Shown piece by piece: positions 45,850-58,079 of a DNA stretch of 64,000 nt (within the stretch, counting starts at the first letter, position 1; the number at the start of each line of letters is the position of its first letter). Where the stretch lies: assembly GCA_914767715.1 (NCBI GenBank), contig OU612071.1:13189493-13253492 (forward strand). The letters run 5' to 3'. Source of the DNA: Membranipora membranacea. Its lineage: Eukaryota; Bryozoa; Gymnolaemata; Cheilostomatida; Membraniporidae. Below the pieces are notes generated by a model, which saw only the letters and a program-made list of their open reading frames with translations, was not told the origin of the DNA and ran no database searches. The position numbers and the translations under genes were made by a program.

Positions 45850-48470
45850 CAAAACAAATCCTGTTTTAAAGGCCTTATGGTGAAAAACAGTTGTGTTTTG
45901 GATGCTAGTCATAAACCCAGGAGCTAACAATCACTGACAGTAAAAAGCTCACAGATTGGGTGAATTGATGCACAGCAAACTCTCGACAACCTTTATCTGA
46001 AGTTATTGATGTACATGCACAAAACATGAATGATCCAGCTCATGAAGTTGAAGCTTTTTAATCAACCATTTCTTATATAACAGACTTGAATACTTGAGAA
46101 CGCACCATGAATTGTCTGTTAGAGGTGAAGACCGAGTCCATTTTCCGCCTCTAATTACAGTGATCAGCTAATTGTCTTGCCTGTCTCCAAAAAATACTAA
46201 TAATGATTAATCCCCGTGTCCCCAATCATTAGCCTGATCTCAAAAAAAAATCAAAGACCAAAGCATGTTGTAGTCAAGCAGTTACTCGTGATAAAGTTGT
46301 GTCAGTTTTTCATGGTAAAATATTTCAATTCTCTACTTAGCATAAATTATTTATAGCGGCAAAGTACACTCCATAAAGAAAGGTAACTCCAATTCTCGGC
46401 ATGATGATGTCACAGTCTCTTGGATTTGCAATACAAGACGCAATCACTTCCAGGAGACTTGAACATCATAATGCAGAGAATGAGAGTTGGCTGCCTTAGA
46501 TCTAATGCTACATCAGCTTCCAAATGTTTGACTCGAGTTGGGCTGTCAGGCAGATAACTTAAACAAGCCACAAAAAGCATAGTATGTGAGACAGGAGATC
46601 ACAGTCCGCTCTCCAACTTGTGTATGATGAGAGTGATGCTCAATGTGGTGAATTGTGTGAGGTGGACTATGGCACTACGGGCAGGTGCCTTGAAGATAGC
46701 AACCTTTCGCCGATGAGTTGATAATAGGCAAACCTCCCTGAACTGGTTTGGCCTATAGTATAAACATGAGCATTAATGGGTGACCATGGTTGCAGTGAAG
46801 CAATGAATGGGTGAGCAGCCTCCTGGGCTGCCCTACATTGTAGACACTCCGATTATATCAAGTGATCATAAAATTACTCGCTCATCAATACACAGGGGTG
46901 GCTTCTTACTACATGAGGAGGTTGTACTAGAGATGGACAGCGGAACAGCACTTGACTCATGGTATCTAGCTGAAGGCCTCTGTGTTGTGAATTGGTATGC
47001 ACACTGCTGTATCTTCTTTAATCAAATCATGTGGAACACAAGGCCATCTGCCATCTATCTGTGGAAACATCATTATGCAGTCTTGGTACAGCTGGTGATA
47101 TAAATTCCAAATTTTTCTTAATGATCAGAATTTCAGGTAAATGATCTTCAAATATGAAAAAATTTCCACCCGTTTAGCTGTAATTAATTGCCAATATATG
47201 CTCCACCTAGAAATAGATGTTTCGATTAGCCTCCATGCTTTGTACAAGAACAGATTGAAACACTTTTATAATTGGGCCAAAATAACTGGAGAGTTTCAAC
47301 TATATTTTATTGCTAATCAGAAATAATGTTTGTAAATACAATATTTAATACCATGCAATATAATGGCTACACAAATAGAAAATCAATACATAGTCACGAA
47401 GCCAGTTCTGCAATAAATGATATTTGATATTTCAATGGGAATCATTGACTTCTTTATAAATTTTGGGAAATATCAGTATTTAAATTAAATTGAAGCTGCA
47501 ATTTATCAGGCTTTCGGAATTGATAATATTAATGTTCATATCAAAGATGAGCAGAGCAGACAATTTCTTACACAAAACATGTTTCGTTCTCATGATTGCT
47601 TTAAATTTCCCAGTTCAAAAGTATTGTTTGACTTATGCAACCTAATCTGCACGCATACAATAATGATGGTTGTGCATCTGATCTTATTCTAGGGAAAGCA
47701 AGCTCACTCCTCATATTTTTCTCTCACAGGCAAAGCATCTTTCATTTAGACAGTGCCCACTAACAATCTTGTTCCTACAAATACCTCCACAACAATAAGT
47801 ATTCTGTAGATAGCCTTCATACCAAAGTTCTGATGTTGAATCTTCTGTTCCTGCCATCTGAATGTCTCATCTTCTTTTCTCAGCCCTATCCAAATACAAC
47901 CATATGTATATAACCCTACAAAACATGGAAATCAAATATTTTCATTGACATCATAATAGGCTCAGTTGGCTGATATGATGAGTTTTGATGCACAAGTCAA
48001 TTCATAATTTTGGTTTCCCTTTTACAATGCGATGCTTTTTCCAGCAACCCAGGAAAAGTTAAATCTAGACAAAGTGATCTATACTTTTTCATGGTAGGAA
48101 ACTAGAAGATTTTTTAAATACCCAGCTCTGTACCTTGCTCTGAGGGAGAATGCAGTTGTCAACAACTGAACTCAATGTCCTATATATAAATTTTTACTAT
48201 TATTTTCGATAAAACGAGTATAATGTTGAACAATTCTATCAAATCCCCTCCTACAGTGTACAAACATGTTCTTCAATATGTCCATCGAATCTGTAACAAT
48301 ATGATTGATTCATTGAACTTCTTGTGATAAGGGTGCAGGTAGTAAAGTATCTGATGGATGATGCATATAGAAATATGAAATACTAATTTGCTAGCTAGTT
48401 AAAATTAAGTGTATTTAGGGAATTTTTTGTCAACCATTGATCGATTTACACTAAGAATTTGGCTAACACG
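45850..48470. other. Mostly featureless stretch
   Basis: The 98-codon frame at 46807-47103 shares a short block (ACACAGGGGTG, then GAGGAGGTTGTACTAGA) with 59030-59090, so both are probably relics of one repeat. No splice-supported exon was found. Confidence 0.4.
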
Positions 48471-48477
48471 GTACCCT

Positions 48478-48600
48478 GACAAATGGACCACACACAAAAT
48501 GGACCACAAGACAAATGGACCACTCACCAAATGGACCGCAAATCAAATGGACCACATGCCAAATGGACCACAAATGGACCTCATGGTGATTAACTATAGC
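48478..48600 (+). repeat. Minisatellite of ~16-bp AAATGGACCACA units
   Basis: About seven imperfect units of AAATGGACC(A/G)CA plus a 3-5 bp spacer lead into the first unit of the 176-bp satellite, which contains the same GGACCACACTGGACC motif. Confidence 0.85.
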
Positions 48601-48993
48601 TAGAGGTCTATAACTTAACACACATAGACAATGACATAGTATCAGTTGATATAGCAAAAAAGAAATTCAAAAAAGCTTTTACTTTACTAAAATAGCACTG
48701 AAAACCTCATTGTTTGGGGTAAAAATGGGAACAAAACTGGACCACACTGGACTTCATGGTGATTTACTATAGCTAGAGGGCTGTAACTTAGCACACATAG
48801 ACAATGGCATAGTTTCAGTTGATATAGCAAAGAGAATTAGTAAAAAAACCTTGAACTTTACTATAATAGCGCTAAAAAACCTCATTTTTTTGATTAAAAT
48901 GGGATAAAAAAACTGGACCACACTGGACCTCATTGTGATGTACTATAGCTAGAGGTCTGTAACTTTGCACACATAGACAATGGCATAGTATTA

Positions 48994-49638
48994 CTGTAAG
49001 GTCGCGTATTGTAGCCACGTGGTTAATGTCCATGAGTGGTTAATACTTAGTCAAGCATACCACGGTTATAAAAAGGGCATTGTTTCCAAATTCCATAGGC
49101 AGGTGGCTAATGAGTGAACATATAAACTAACTCAGTTGTAACAAGCTAGCAGCAACTAATATCTCTTATTTTTATTAGCGATCTGCAACCTTAAAAGACA
49201 CATAAAATTGTTGAGCTCAATGTATTGACAATGTCAATGTCAAGGTTGGTTGACTCGTTAGAGAACTATCTTAAATTATCATCAAATAAGAAACAGTCTG
49301 ACAAATAATTCGCCAATCAGGATTCTTCTTCTTCATCAGTCGATCAGTCGATCATATTGTTATGGCAGGCAGAAATGTATCATACTGTTTTGTTTTGAAG
49401 AAGTCAGTAGGACAGCTGTGGTTTTGGGTCAGGTCTGTGCAGTGTGTTTGGAGGGAATTAGCATGTAACATATAGTGTGCACTTTTCTTGATCATTATAT
49501 TCCCTGGGCTGCTAAATATTGTGGTTCAGTGACAGTGGGCTTGCTGGTGTGTCATGGCTAAAATCTGTGTTTTGTTTCCTAAATTAATCCAGGCCTGTTC
49601 ACCAACAAGCCGTGTGGTTACAATACGCGACATTACGG
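48994..49638. mobile_element. 645-bp MITE with GTCGCGTATTG TIRs and TA target
   Basis: The left end CTGTAAGGTCGCGTATTGTA is mirrored by TACAATACGCGACATTACGG at the right, about 30 bp with few mismatches. TA flanks both ends. Removing the element restores a normal satellite unit, confirming insertion. TA targets are typical of Tc1/mariner-type elements. No transposase frame. Confidence 0.88.
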
Positions 49639-50006
49639 TATTTGATATAGCAAAAAAAATCTAAGAAAATTCATGTAATTTTTTATAAAAAAATCTCCTA
49701 AAACAAGATTTTGATGGGTAGAATGTCCTACAACACTAGACCGCAACAAGACTTCATGTTGGAATACGCCACCTATATGACTGAAACATGATACAGATAC
49801 TCAGTGATATAGTAATAGTTGATACAGTGAAATAAATCTAAAAAAAAATGATGTTCTATTGTGAGAAATCTTGAATTCAAAGCTTTTCACGGGGTAGTAT
49901 TTTCTGAAGAAAACTGGACCACAACTGGACATCATGGTGGAACACTCAATTTTGATGTCTATAACTTGGTATAGATAATGATTATAACAGTGGTAGTTAT
50001 AAAAAC

Positions 50007-50677
50007 GGGTTGTACGAAACCCTTTACCCCAACCCTACCCTACCCTCGAAAACCCCTACACCTACCCTACGCATCGAAACCCCACTACCCTTACACCATG
50101 AAGATGAAGATGAAGAACAAATTCAGAAAAGGTTTTGATGCTTATTTGAAAAGATGGGGGCAATTCAATATTGTCCAGGCTGTTTATATCTTAGAAAACT
50201 GATGACAGTGTTGTGATCTTATGGTTTTGGGCAATATAAGACCTTAAAACAGGCTTGAAAGCACAAAATAAGATCAAAACTTACTCTGTGGATTCAATTC
50301 CGACTGCCATGACTGACTCGCAGTTAATAAATTGCAATTCAGCAGTAAATTAATCTCAATAAAACACCGACTTGAAATAAAAATAATTTATTTAAGATTA
50401 ACTCTTGACCTTTTCAAGGTATTGATTTTGATTATTGTTAAGTAGTAAGTAAGTAAGTACCTCAAACGGACACACTGTTGTGACTATTGACTACTACATA
50501 TAGATGCTATCTTACTTACTGATTGGTGCCAGTCTCTGTCTCATTCTCCTACTGTTGTTTAGGAGTTAGGAGGTTAGGAGTTGCACCTCCATGGTGTAAG
50601 TGTAGGGGGTTTTGATGCGTAGGGTAGGTGTAGGGGTTTTCGAGGGTAGGTTAGGGGTAGGGGGTATTGTACGACCC
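50007..50677. mobile_element. 671-bp foldback element with telomere-like TIRs
   Basis: The ~95-bp inverted ends are built from CCCTACCCT- and ACCCCTACACC-type repeats. The left starts GGGTTGTACGAAACCC and the right ends GGGTATTGTACGACCC. TATAAAA(A)C flanks both sides (49998-50006 and 50678-50685), an 8-9 bp target duplication with one A-run indel. The interior is AT-rich and lacks transposase. Confidence 0.85.
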
Positions 50678-50923
50678 TATAAAACTGAAGGAATCTAAAA
50701 GAAAGTTGAAATAAACCCTCAAAAACAACTATTTTTAGGGGTAAAATTCTATTTTAATGTTGACTTCATGGTAAAGTACTATAGCTACAGATTTGAATCT
50801 TGGTATATATATTCAAAATCATATTTATTGCTACAAGAATTAAACAAATATCTGTAAAAGAGTGTACTTTTGTAAGAATAACACCAAAAAGTGATATTGA
50901 AGGGGTAGAATATGATTCAACAG

Positions 50924-51408
50924 TGTCACATACACTGTATGTGACACGCCTAGGTGCATGACTCTACATGAAGTTAGGTGTTGTATATTGCACTGTCATG
51001 GTTGCCATGGTCCTAATATGATTAATTGTTATACTCTTCCGCATTTACTTGCATTTTTTGCACATTTAATTACCATCTAAATGCGGAGGTTGGCCATCAA
51101 AATAATGACGTATCATCCCACCCGTTTCTATTTTTACGACCTATTTATACAGGTCAGTATAAAGAACGGTGGTTTTTGCTCTGAGGAATCAGTTACAATT
51201 GTGAGTTACAATTACGAGTTACGATCGGGAGTTACGTGTGACAGTTACAACTTGGCGTTGCAATTTATCAGTTGCCTGGGGCATTTGCCCCAGGGTGTAG
51301 TTCAGTAATAAAGTCATCAAACTGCCGAAAAACTGCATTCAGTATTATAAAGTAATCTCATATAAACTCTGCCAGCAGTGAACTGTCGTGATCTTTCTCG
51401 ATCCGACA
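50924..51408 (+). repeat. 5' LTR
   Basis: Begins with a perfect 10-bp inverted repeat (TGTCACATAC, then ACT, then GTATGTGACA). It contains CTATTTATAC/AGTATAAAG TATA-like boxes. A second perfect hairpin (CCTGGGGCA, TT, TGCCCCAGG) lies just before AATAAA. This order resembles a U3 promoter followed by a structured R region with a poly(A) signal. Confidence 0.9.
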
Positions 51409-52414
51409 ATTGGTGCCCAACCGAGTGAGGATAGAACTTCACACCTTCAGAGGATGAGACTGATAGCGTTGAATATACAAGAAAGAGGATGGAGATTGTG
51501 GACTTGGAGGAAAATGTCTTTGGAGTAGATGATCTAATACAAGCAATATAATGGAACCATATCTGTCTACATCGTCTACATTACTATAAGGAGAAATGGA
51601 GACGGACTTTTTAGATGATGTAGAGACAGAATATATTGAAGCTGATATACTAGTGATGACATTTGATCTTCTGCTCATGATTCACCAACTGACAAGGTAC
51701 CTCTGCAATTTCCTGATTTTATTTAACCAGTTCTATTCAGTCTCAGTCTACAACAGCAGACAAACTAATCTGGTGGTTTGAACACTGTAACTCAAAAAAA
51801 GTAGAAAAACTTCAATAAAAACATAAGGCAGCCGTAACCTAAGATCGGCTAAGAGTAAAAGATTATGGAATGCAGCTGACTACAACCGACTGGCAATTGA
51901 TCTTCATATAGCAGCAGTATTAGTGCAAGGATCAGCACAAAATAATATGGTCACTGTATTAGTTAGGATGTAATGAATTATTTGATATTATTACCATCGA
52001 CACAACCTGATCATGCAATTTATATATTTACCGTTTGAATTTCCTGCGATGCCGATTTATTAATGATAGTTGTGCAGGGAAACAGCATTACAATATTTCA
52101 TGAATTTTATACCTTCGTCTGTCCAGTAATCTAAGCAAACCTTAGGTACTTAGATCTAGAGTTGAGAGGAAAGTGGGATATAGTTTTTTTGTTAATGGAC
52201 CTGAAGCAGTTGTAACGGTTCTTCAGCCTTGGAAGGGAATGTCATGATTTTGTTATGACCGTCTTTTATGCATGACATTTTTGATACTTTTGTGTTTCAG
52301 GAGATTTCGAGGTTTTAAATTTTATATTGCAATGATTATCCTTGTGTGACATAAGCTATAATGTTTTTGAACCAGTTAAAGCGATCGAAAACGATCGCAA
52401 CCAGGGGGTGCATG

Positions 52415-52897
52415 TGTCACATACACTGTATGTGACACGCCTAGGTGCATGACTCTACATGAAGTTAGGTGCTGTATATTTCACTGTCATGGTTGCCATG
52501 GTCCTAATCTGATTAATTGTTATACTCTTCCGCATTTACTTCCATTTTTTGCACATTTAATTACCATCTAAATGCGGAGGTTGGCCATCAAAATAATGAC
52601 GTATCATCCCACCCGTTTCTATTTTTACGACCTATTTATACAGGTCAGTATAAAGAACAATGGTTTTTGCTGAGGAATCAGTTACAATTGTGAGTTACAA
52701 TTACGAGTTACGATCGGGAGTTACGTGTGACAGTTACAACTTGGCGTTGCAATTCATCAGTTGCCTGGGGCATTTGCCCCAGGGTGTAGTTCAGTAATAA
52801 AATCATCAAACTGCCGAAAAACTGCATTCAGTATTATAAAGTAATCTCATATGAACTCTGCCAGCAGTGAACTGTAGTGATCTTTCTCGATCCGACA
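52415..52897 (+). repeat. 3' LTR
   Basis: Near-identical to 50924-51408. It is preceded by AACCAGGGGGTGCATG, a weak polypurine-tract candidate. Directly followed by the duplicated ACAG. Confidence 0.9.
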
Positions 52898-52910
52898 ACA
52901 GCTTCCTTTT

Positions 52911-55168
52911 TAGGAGTATAATTTTCTAAAAAACAAAATTTCAGTGAGAGAGAGAAGTTTGAAATGCTTTGAACTGAGTATTTCAATTTTCAGTTTTAAT
53001 GTTATGAGAATTACATCTGCTCCAAGATTGAGGTCATTGCTGTCACAGGATCAGTCTTAAGAGTGAAGCAGCAGCTTGCAACAAAATTGATGCTGGAAAG
53101 GGTAAAAACAACTAAGTTTCAAAATCATCTTTCTTTTCATATTGTGCAAGGAAGGTTAACTTTATAGGGAATAAATTTCATGCTCAGAGGATTCTGATCT
53201 CTTGCTAGTCATTGTATTTTCAAGTATTGGTTCAAGGTGACACCTGGAATTATCTTTTGAAAAATCCAGCAAACTAACCACACATACCATCTACTTAAAC
53301 CTTCTTCAACGTATAAATAATCTTTTTGCTCACGCCTGCTTGTCAACATAAGACCTCACTGTGACACCGCTGGCTGGTCTATTGTAGTGCTTACTTACAC
53401 ATAACACTTTATTATGACTGCCTCAAACAACTGCATTATGGCATTGGCCACTTTGGTCTGATATCAACATTGAGCTTGAAACATTATTCTATATTTTGAA
53501 TGTGAGGACGCTTGAACATATCTGGAGATATTGTAAATGACAAATTTGTCAATTTTCTACAATCAATTTCAGTTACGGACTTCACGTCACAATTATCAAG
53601 GTTATTCTAGTTTTGCTACTTAACATTTCCATGTGACACCCATGCATTTCCCGCGTCGCGTTGGGGCTGTCGGTGAAATCCCTCCTTAGGTAAAGATCAC
53701 AGATATTTTTGACTGAATACACACCGGTTAATATGTAATTGAGACTGGGCATTATTTGGTAAGCTCAGAATTTTGTCCTTATTGGGCTTATTGTAGCTTT
53801 GTCAGGCGGCTATTTTCTTTTTTTCTAAATTCTTGCAGTAATAATGTTGATGTTACTGTAATCTGTGAGGTCTAAATTTAAACCTCTTGCATTCATACAT
53901 TCCTAATTTAGTATTGACATTGAATTTCACCCGAATCAGGTCCATTCCAAATGGGACTCAAACTACTGGAGAGCAAAAATGTATGTACCAACACTGCATG
54001 TGAAGTAGAAAGATCCCCATCTGTGTCTTTAATACAGAGAAAATCAGGATTTCTAGTAGAAAGGGTGTAGTGGTGTTCAGGTGATAGCTTGCAAGAAGTT
54101 TGTCAATGACGCAATGATTGGATAGTACAATGTTCATTGGGATGAATCATAAACTTATTTCATCAGCCCTGTTGATGAGAAGCCAGGGTTATCTACTATT
54201 TACCCATTCATTTTCGATTTGCCATAGTTCCTTTGTACATGTAAAATACTATGGTATGGCCTCTTCCTCCACAGCAGGACAAAGCATCAAATATCTAAAC
54301 ATGATTGAAATTATTAACAAATTCATAACATGATGCTCGAATTCATTTTCATTTTTCCACGGCAATTTGCTTCAATGAGCCAGCTTGTCCCTGTTTTGAA
54401 TCAACAAATACTTGAGGGCGACAAATTTGCTCATTCCACTGGTTTAGATTCTTCTCTTAGAATGGAAATAGTATCATAGCATTATACGGTTACGACACTA
54501 AACACAGGGACCCATCTGACTGTTATCTGATTGGCTGTCCCTAGTCGCATGAATAATTAACCTGAGAAATTGTCTTGTTTACAAAATTGCAAACAGTAAT
54601 TATACCCCTACAGTGTCGATGATTAGGGCATTTCTAGATTGCTACTAGGGACTGGCTATTTTTGCAAGCCCTTTGTTTTGCAAAAGAAAGCTAATGATGC
54701 TATTCCATCTAGTCTAGTCTGTCCTTGACTCAAGTTAAAAAGACTAAAGCGTTGCCCCAAATTTATCACTCATCATTAATGATCATCACCTCCTGAATAA
54801 ACAAAGGATGATATAGAAAGCTACTGTTACTCCTTGATTAAACCTTGAACTTAACTTGGAGATGTGTATTTCTCCTGTTGATGAATGATGCCCATATAAC
54901 TTTTTTTCTACCAGTATAAACAATGTGAGGCAAAAAAATATATTCGAAAACATTGTTTCTCAAAATAATCAACAACAAACTTTTGCAATAAAATAATGCC
55001 ACACAAACCTTTTTCTAATGGTCCAATTTATTTCAATTTTTTAATGGGCATTTGCAAAAGTATCCTTCAAATAGGCAATTGTTCGATAGCGTCTACCAAA
55101 TGAATCTCCTAAAATTTTAGACCAAATTAGCAGGATCTCCACAATGCATCTAGAGTCTGGAATTCCAA
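52911..55168. other. Gene-less stretch
   Basis: No exon, tRNA-like unit or structured repeat could be supported. Confidence 0.5.
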
Positions 55169-55534
55169 TCATTTCAACAAGTTCAGTGCCAAAGGAATAC
55201 CCACACTGATATTAATTTTGTTATATATGAGATCGTAGCTTAGCAGCCTGGTCTTCCAGATAAGGCTCTTTTGGGTATATTTAAGCAGTTGAGATCTATA
55301 AGACCTATAAGCTAATTGATTGCCTTGACAGGGTTGTAGCAGATAAATTTTGAAAGCTCCCAGCTTATTGGTATGTGCTGCATTGATATCTATAGACCAT
55401 ACAGTGACCACCAGCCATTCTGTACAAACCAGTGTTATTGTTTCATTGAATGATGTGCCTGTTTGATTTGCCCTTGGCTCATGCTCAGAGCATCGGCGGC
55501 CAACAAACACAGAATGCAATCCACCCTCTAACAT
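55169..55534 (-). CDS. Possible exon with weak lectin/discoidin-like pattern
   Basis: A 121-codon minus frame. Its first half has Val-Phe-Val-Gly, then two cysteines 21 residues apart (Arg-Arg-Cys-Ser and Leu-Val-Cys-Thr), then Val-Val-Thr-Val. This spacing is reminiscent of the core of F5/8-type or fucolectin domains, but the usual Leu-Cys-Glu-Val end is missing. An AG at about 55526-55527 could be an acceptor. The second half is not domain-like, so the real exon, if any, is shorter. Could be a degenerate copy. Confidence 0.25.
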   Translation of the reverse strand: MLEGGLHSVFVGRRCSEHEPRANQTGTSFNETITLVCTEWLVVTVWSIDINAAHTNKLGAFKIYLLQPCQGNQLAYRSYRSQLLKYTQKSLIWKTRLLSYDLIYNKINISVGIPLALNLLK

Positions 55535-55539
55535 CCCAC

Positions 55540-57319
55540 GGAGCGTAGATTATAATGCCAATGATCAGTACTTTATACGCTATGACGCCACATATGTGTT
55601 TCGCTAGCAGCAACGAGCATATTTTTAGTGGTATTTGCAAATATCTGTGTCAATCATCTGTTCTGTGAAGAAATTATCGCATCATTTTCATGTCTTTTCT
55701 CTCCATTTGACATTTAGGACGATTAATACAATGTATATCCTCGCCGGTCAGCAATGTTGTAGTTTCTTATTGGCAGCAAAGTGTTGACGGAATTCTGCTA
55801 GAACAGCTGTTGTTGTTGCAAACATTCACAGATCACACAAAAAATAATCTAGGGTACTGTACTATACATAAAAGTTGAACAAAAAGATTCTGTCGGCTTA
55901 TCATAACAGTACTCGGAGTTTTCTGTGCTTACAGTTGTGAGCGGACAACTTTTTACACATAATATCTTCGACGATATTCCTGATGCTCAAGATCAGCCTA
56001 AGTTTGTTATTTTTGTAGCAAGCTGACTATCCATAGCCTTGTTGCTGTTTTTGAAGATCATTCTTTACATGTCACAGCCTGCATTATCAGAAAATTGGTC
56101 AGATGCTGTATATGATTGGTAGAAGACCAAGTAAGTATTTAGAAATGGGAGACTCTGTATTCATCGTTGATCAAGCAGCACTCATACAGACTTAATTTTG
56201 AATCAGCAGTTCAGATCCTGATGAATGCTGTTACTCTAAAACTTGGAAATGAACGATGATTTTTCAATATTGATCTGCCCACAGTTTCAGTAAACTATCA
56301 GTATGCATTAAGACGATAAATTGGTGTTGGGATCTTCTCGTGGAGGGATGAGGCGTTGCTTGGTTTTAGAGGGATTGGATAGAAATTGGATATCATTATG
56401 TTTCCATGCAACATTCCTGCTAAGCTCATCACTCTCAAGTTCAATCATGATGAAATAGAATTAAAAGATATTCCCCAGTTGGAAATTGAACCTGGGCCTC
56501 CCCTTATAATTTATAACTCAATTTACGTTTTCATTATCAATCAACCTTGAAGTCTATATTTTAGTCATTCTAATATATAAAATATATATTTAATCTCAAA
56601 CCAAAAATCATTTGCAATTCAATTAGGGCAGGTAAAAAATGAAAATATAAATATTTATATTGAATATCAAATCACCTGAAGTATGTGCTAAGTTACAACT
56701 CTTGATATCCACAATTGTTTGTGGTTGGTGCTACTGTACAGTGACATATGACGCAGTAACCAAGACATTGCGCTGATCTCTTTGTTGACAGAGCATCACA
56801 CAAATCATCACAGAACGGAACAAGATGCTGGTTACAGTCAGCAGAGACAGCAACGTAAGTTATCACCTTTGTTAGTAAATGACGTGTGTTTCCAACAGTG
56901 TTGCATTATAGTACAATTCTAGAAACATGATCAAATGATTGTCTTTGAAACAAAAGAGATTATTTATACATTAACTGGCAACCAGCTAGTTGAAAAAAAC
57001 ATGATGCTTGACAAGCCCAAGCTTTCACAGGCAACTATTGACTGAACAGACACAATCAAGCCTTTATCCAACGTGTTAGTTTTTGAGGTTGACATAGTTT
57101 TCTTACTTCTTCATCATTATTTATCCATGACATGGTATCCTTAAGATCTAAACAAAAAAATTGAAACCGAAGAAAAGAATCTAAGGAAGTGCTCTGGATC
57201 ATCTGGATTGAGCTGATTTGCATGGGCATTGCAGTTCATGTTAAGGGCCTCTGACAGGGTGTTAATATCTATGGCTGCCAGTCGATCGCTAAGTCTAAGT
57301 CTAGAGCACAGATACAGTA
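55540..57319. other. Gene-less stretch
   Basis: A TTGAAATTG/GAACCTGGG motif near 56480-56500 resembles a reversed B box but lacks a partner A box. Nothing else could be supported. Confidence 0.45.
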
Positions 57320-57470
57320 CCCGGTATTTTTAGTCCCGTTCCACAAGGACCTGGCTAGGATGAATGACGCACCGGTACCAAATCAGAAAAGACTGGAACT
57401 GAACCTGGACTTCAAAGACCACAAGTCTGCACCATTAACCATCAGACCACTCAAGTTGCTGAAAGGGAAT
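57320..57470 (-). repeat. tRNA-derived SINE, family 2
   Basis: On the minus strand the head (GGTCTGATGGTTAATGG, CAGGTTCAGTTCC) and body (TCATTCATCC, AGCCAGGTCC) match 12020-12175. Confidence 0.65.
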
Positions 57471-57898
57471 CAACCGGCTGATCTGGACGGCAAAACCCTA
57501 GATCAGCCATTGTCAGCTTAGTGACAGGATATTTTTTCTCAAGATACTCTGTTATCACACTTTATATATATACCTTTATTGTCAACATACAATCATCTTT
57601 AGTAATGTTTTTCATGCAGTGACAGAACAAAACAAAAAAACTTCTCACCCCCTTTATCCAAAATTGATGAAGCTGACTTAACCTAGCAGTTACACTTAAT
57701 AGGTCTGTCATTTAAATCTGGTTGTCTGTCCTAACAAAAATTTAACCATTTACTAATAAGATTCGGGTGAAATTTTTATTATCATTGTCACACTTCTATT
57801 GTTGATCAGGAACACGACTCCAGAGATGACATTCATCTGGTGCGCAGAGCAAACACAGTCCATGTTGCTTATATTCTGTGCATCATCATTCCCATGTG

Positions 57899-58072
57899 CA
57901 GTCACAGCGACGTTGCGCAAAGCACATTGTTGTTACATCATGTCAAGTTTTGGTGCCACTTATTCAATTCATTGTTCATGCTGTTACTGCGACATTGCGC
58001 GTAGCGTATTGGTGTTACATCATGTCTAGTTTAACTGCCAGTTATTCGAATCATTGTTCTTGCTGTTATGTG
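57899..58072 (+). repeat. 82-bp tandem duplication
   Basis: Two units (GACGTTGCGCAAAGC at 57909 and GACATTGCGCGTAGC at 57991) and a short third start share TGTTACATCATGTC and a TTATTC(A/G)A motif. Overlapping open frames here come from the repeat and are not genes. Confidence 0.75.
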
Positions 58073-58079
58073 TAGAACG

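Larger units (their letters stand above)
50924..52897 (+). mobile_element. Short non-autonomous LTR retrotransposon
   Basis: Two LTRs of 485 and 483 bp (TGTCAC...GACA) enclose 1006 bp. ACAG (possibly AACAG) is duplicated at 50920-50923 and 52898-52901. By eye the LTRs differ by about ten substitutions and one 2-bp indel, so insertion was fairly recent. TGGTGCCCAACCGAGTGAGG starts two bases after the left LTR and is a credible tRNA primer-binding site. The interior has no gag, protease, RT or integrase frame. It is a TRIM-like or deleted derivative that needs proteins from a relative elsewhere. Confidence 0.92.
48576..52910 (+). repeat. ~176-bp satellite array, interrupted by three transposons
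   Basis: Units anchored on GGAC(C/T)TCATGGTGAT start near 48576, 48749, 48925, 49749, 49927 and 50761. Direct spacings are 173 and 176. After subtracting the inserted elements the others are 177, 178 and about 155. Each unit also has ACTATAGCTAGAGG, a CACACATAGACAATG block and GTTGATATAGCAAA. The elements at 48994, 50007 and 50924 are nested in it. Confidence 0.85.

Noticed and set aside
48478-48600. CRISPR-like repeat-spacer array
   Set aside because: Units are about 16 bp with 3-5 bp gaps and merge into a eukaryotic satellite. The host is an animal.
49978-50202. 74-codon ORF rich in Pro and Thr
   Set aside because: It lies in the telomere-like terminal repeat of a foldback element and merely translates the repeat.
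57799-58075. Cys-rich overlapping ORFs
   Set aside because: Generated by an 82-bp tandem duplication and not conserved between its units in one frame.
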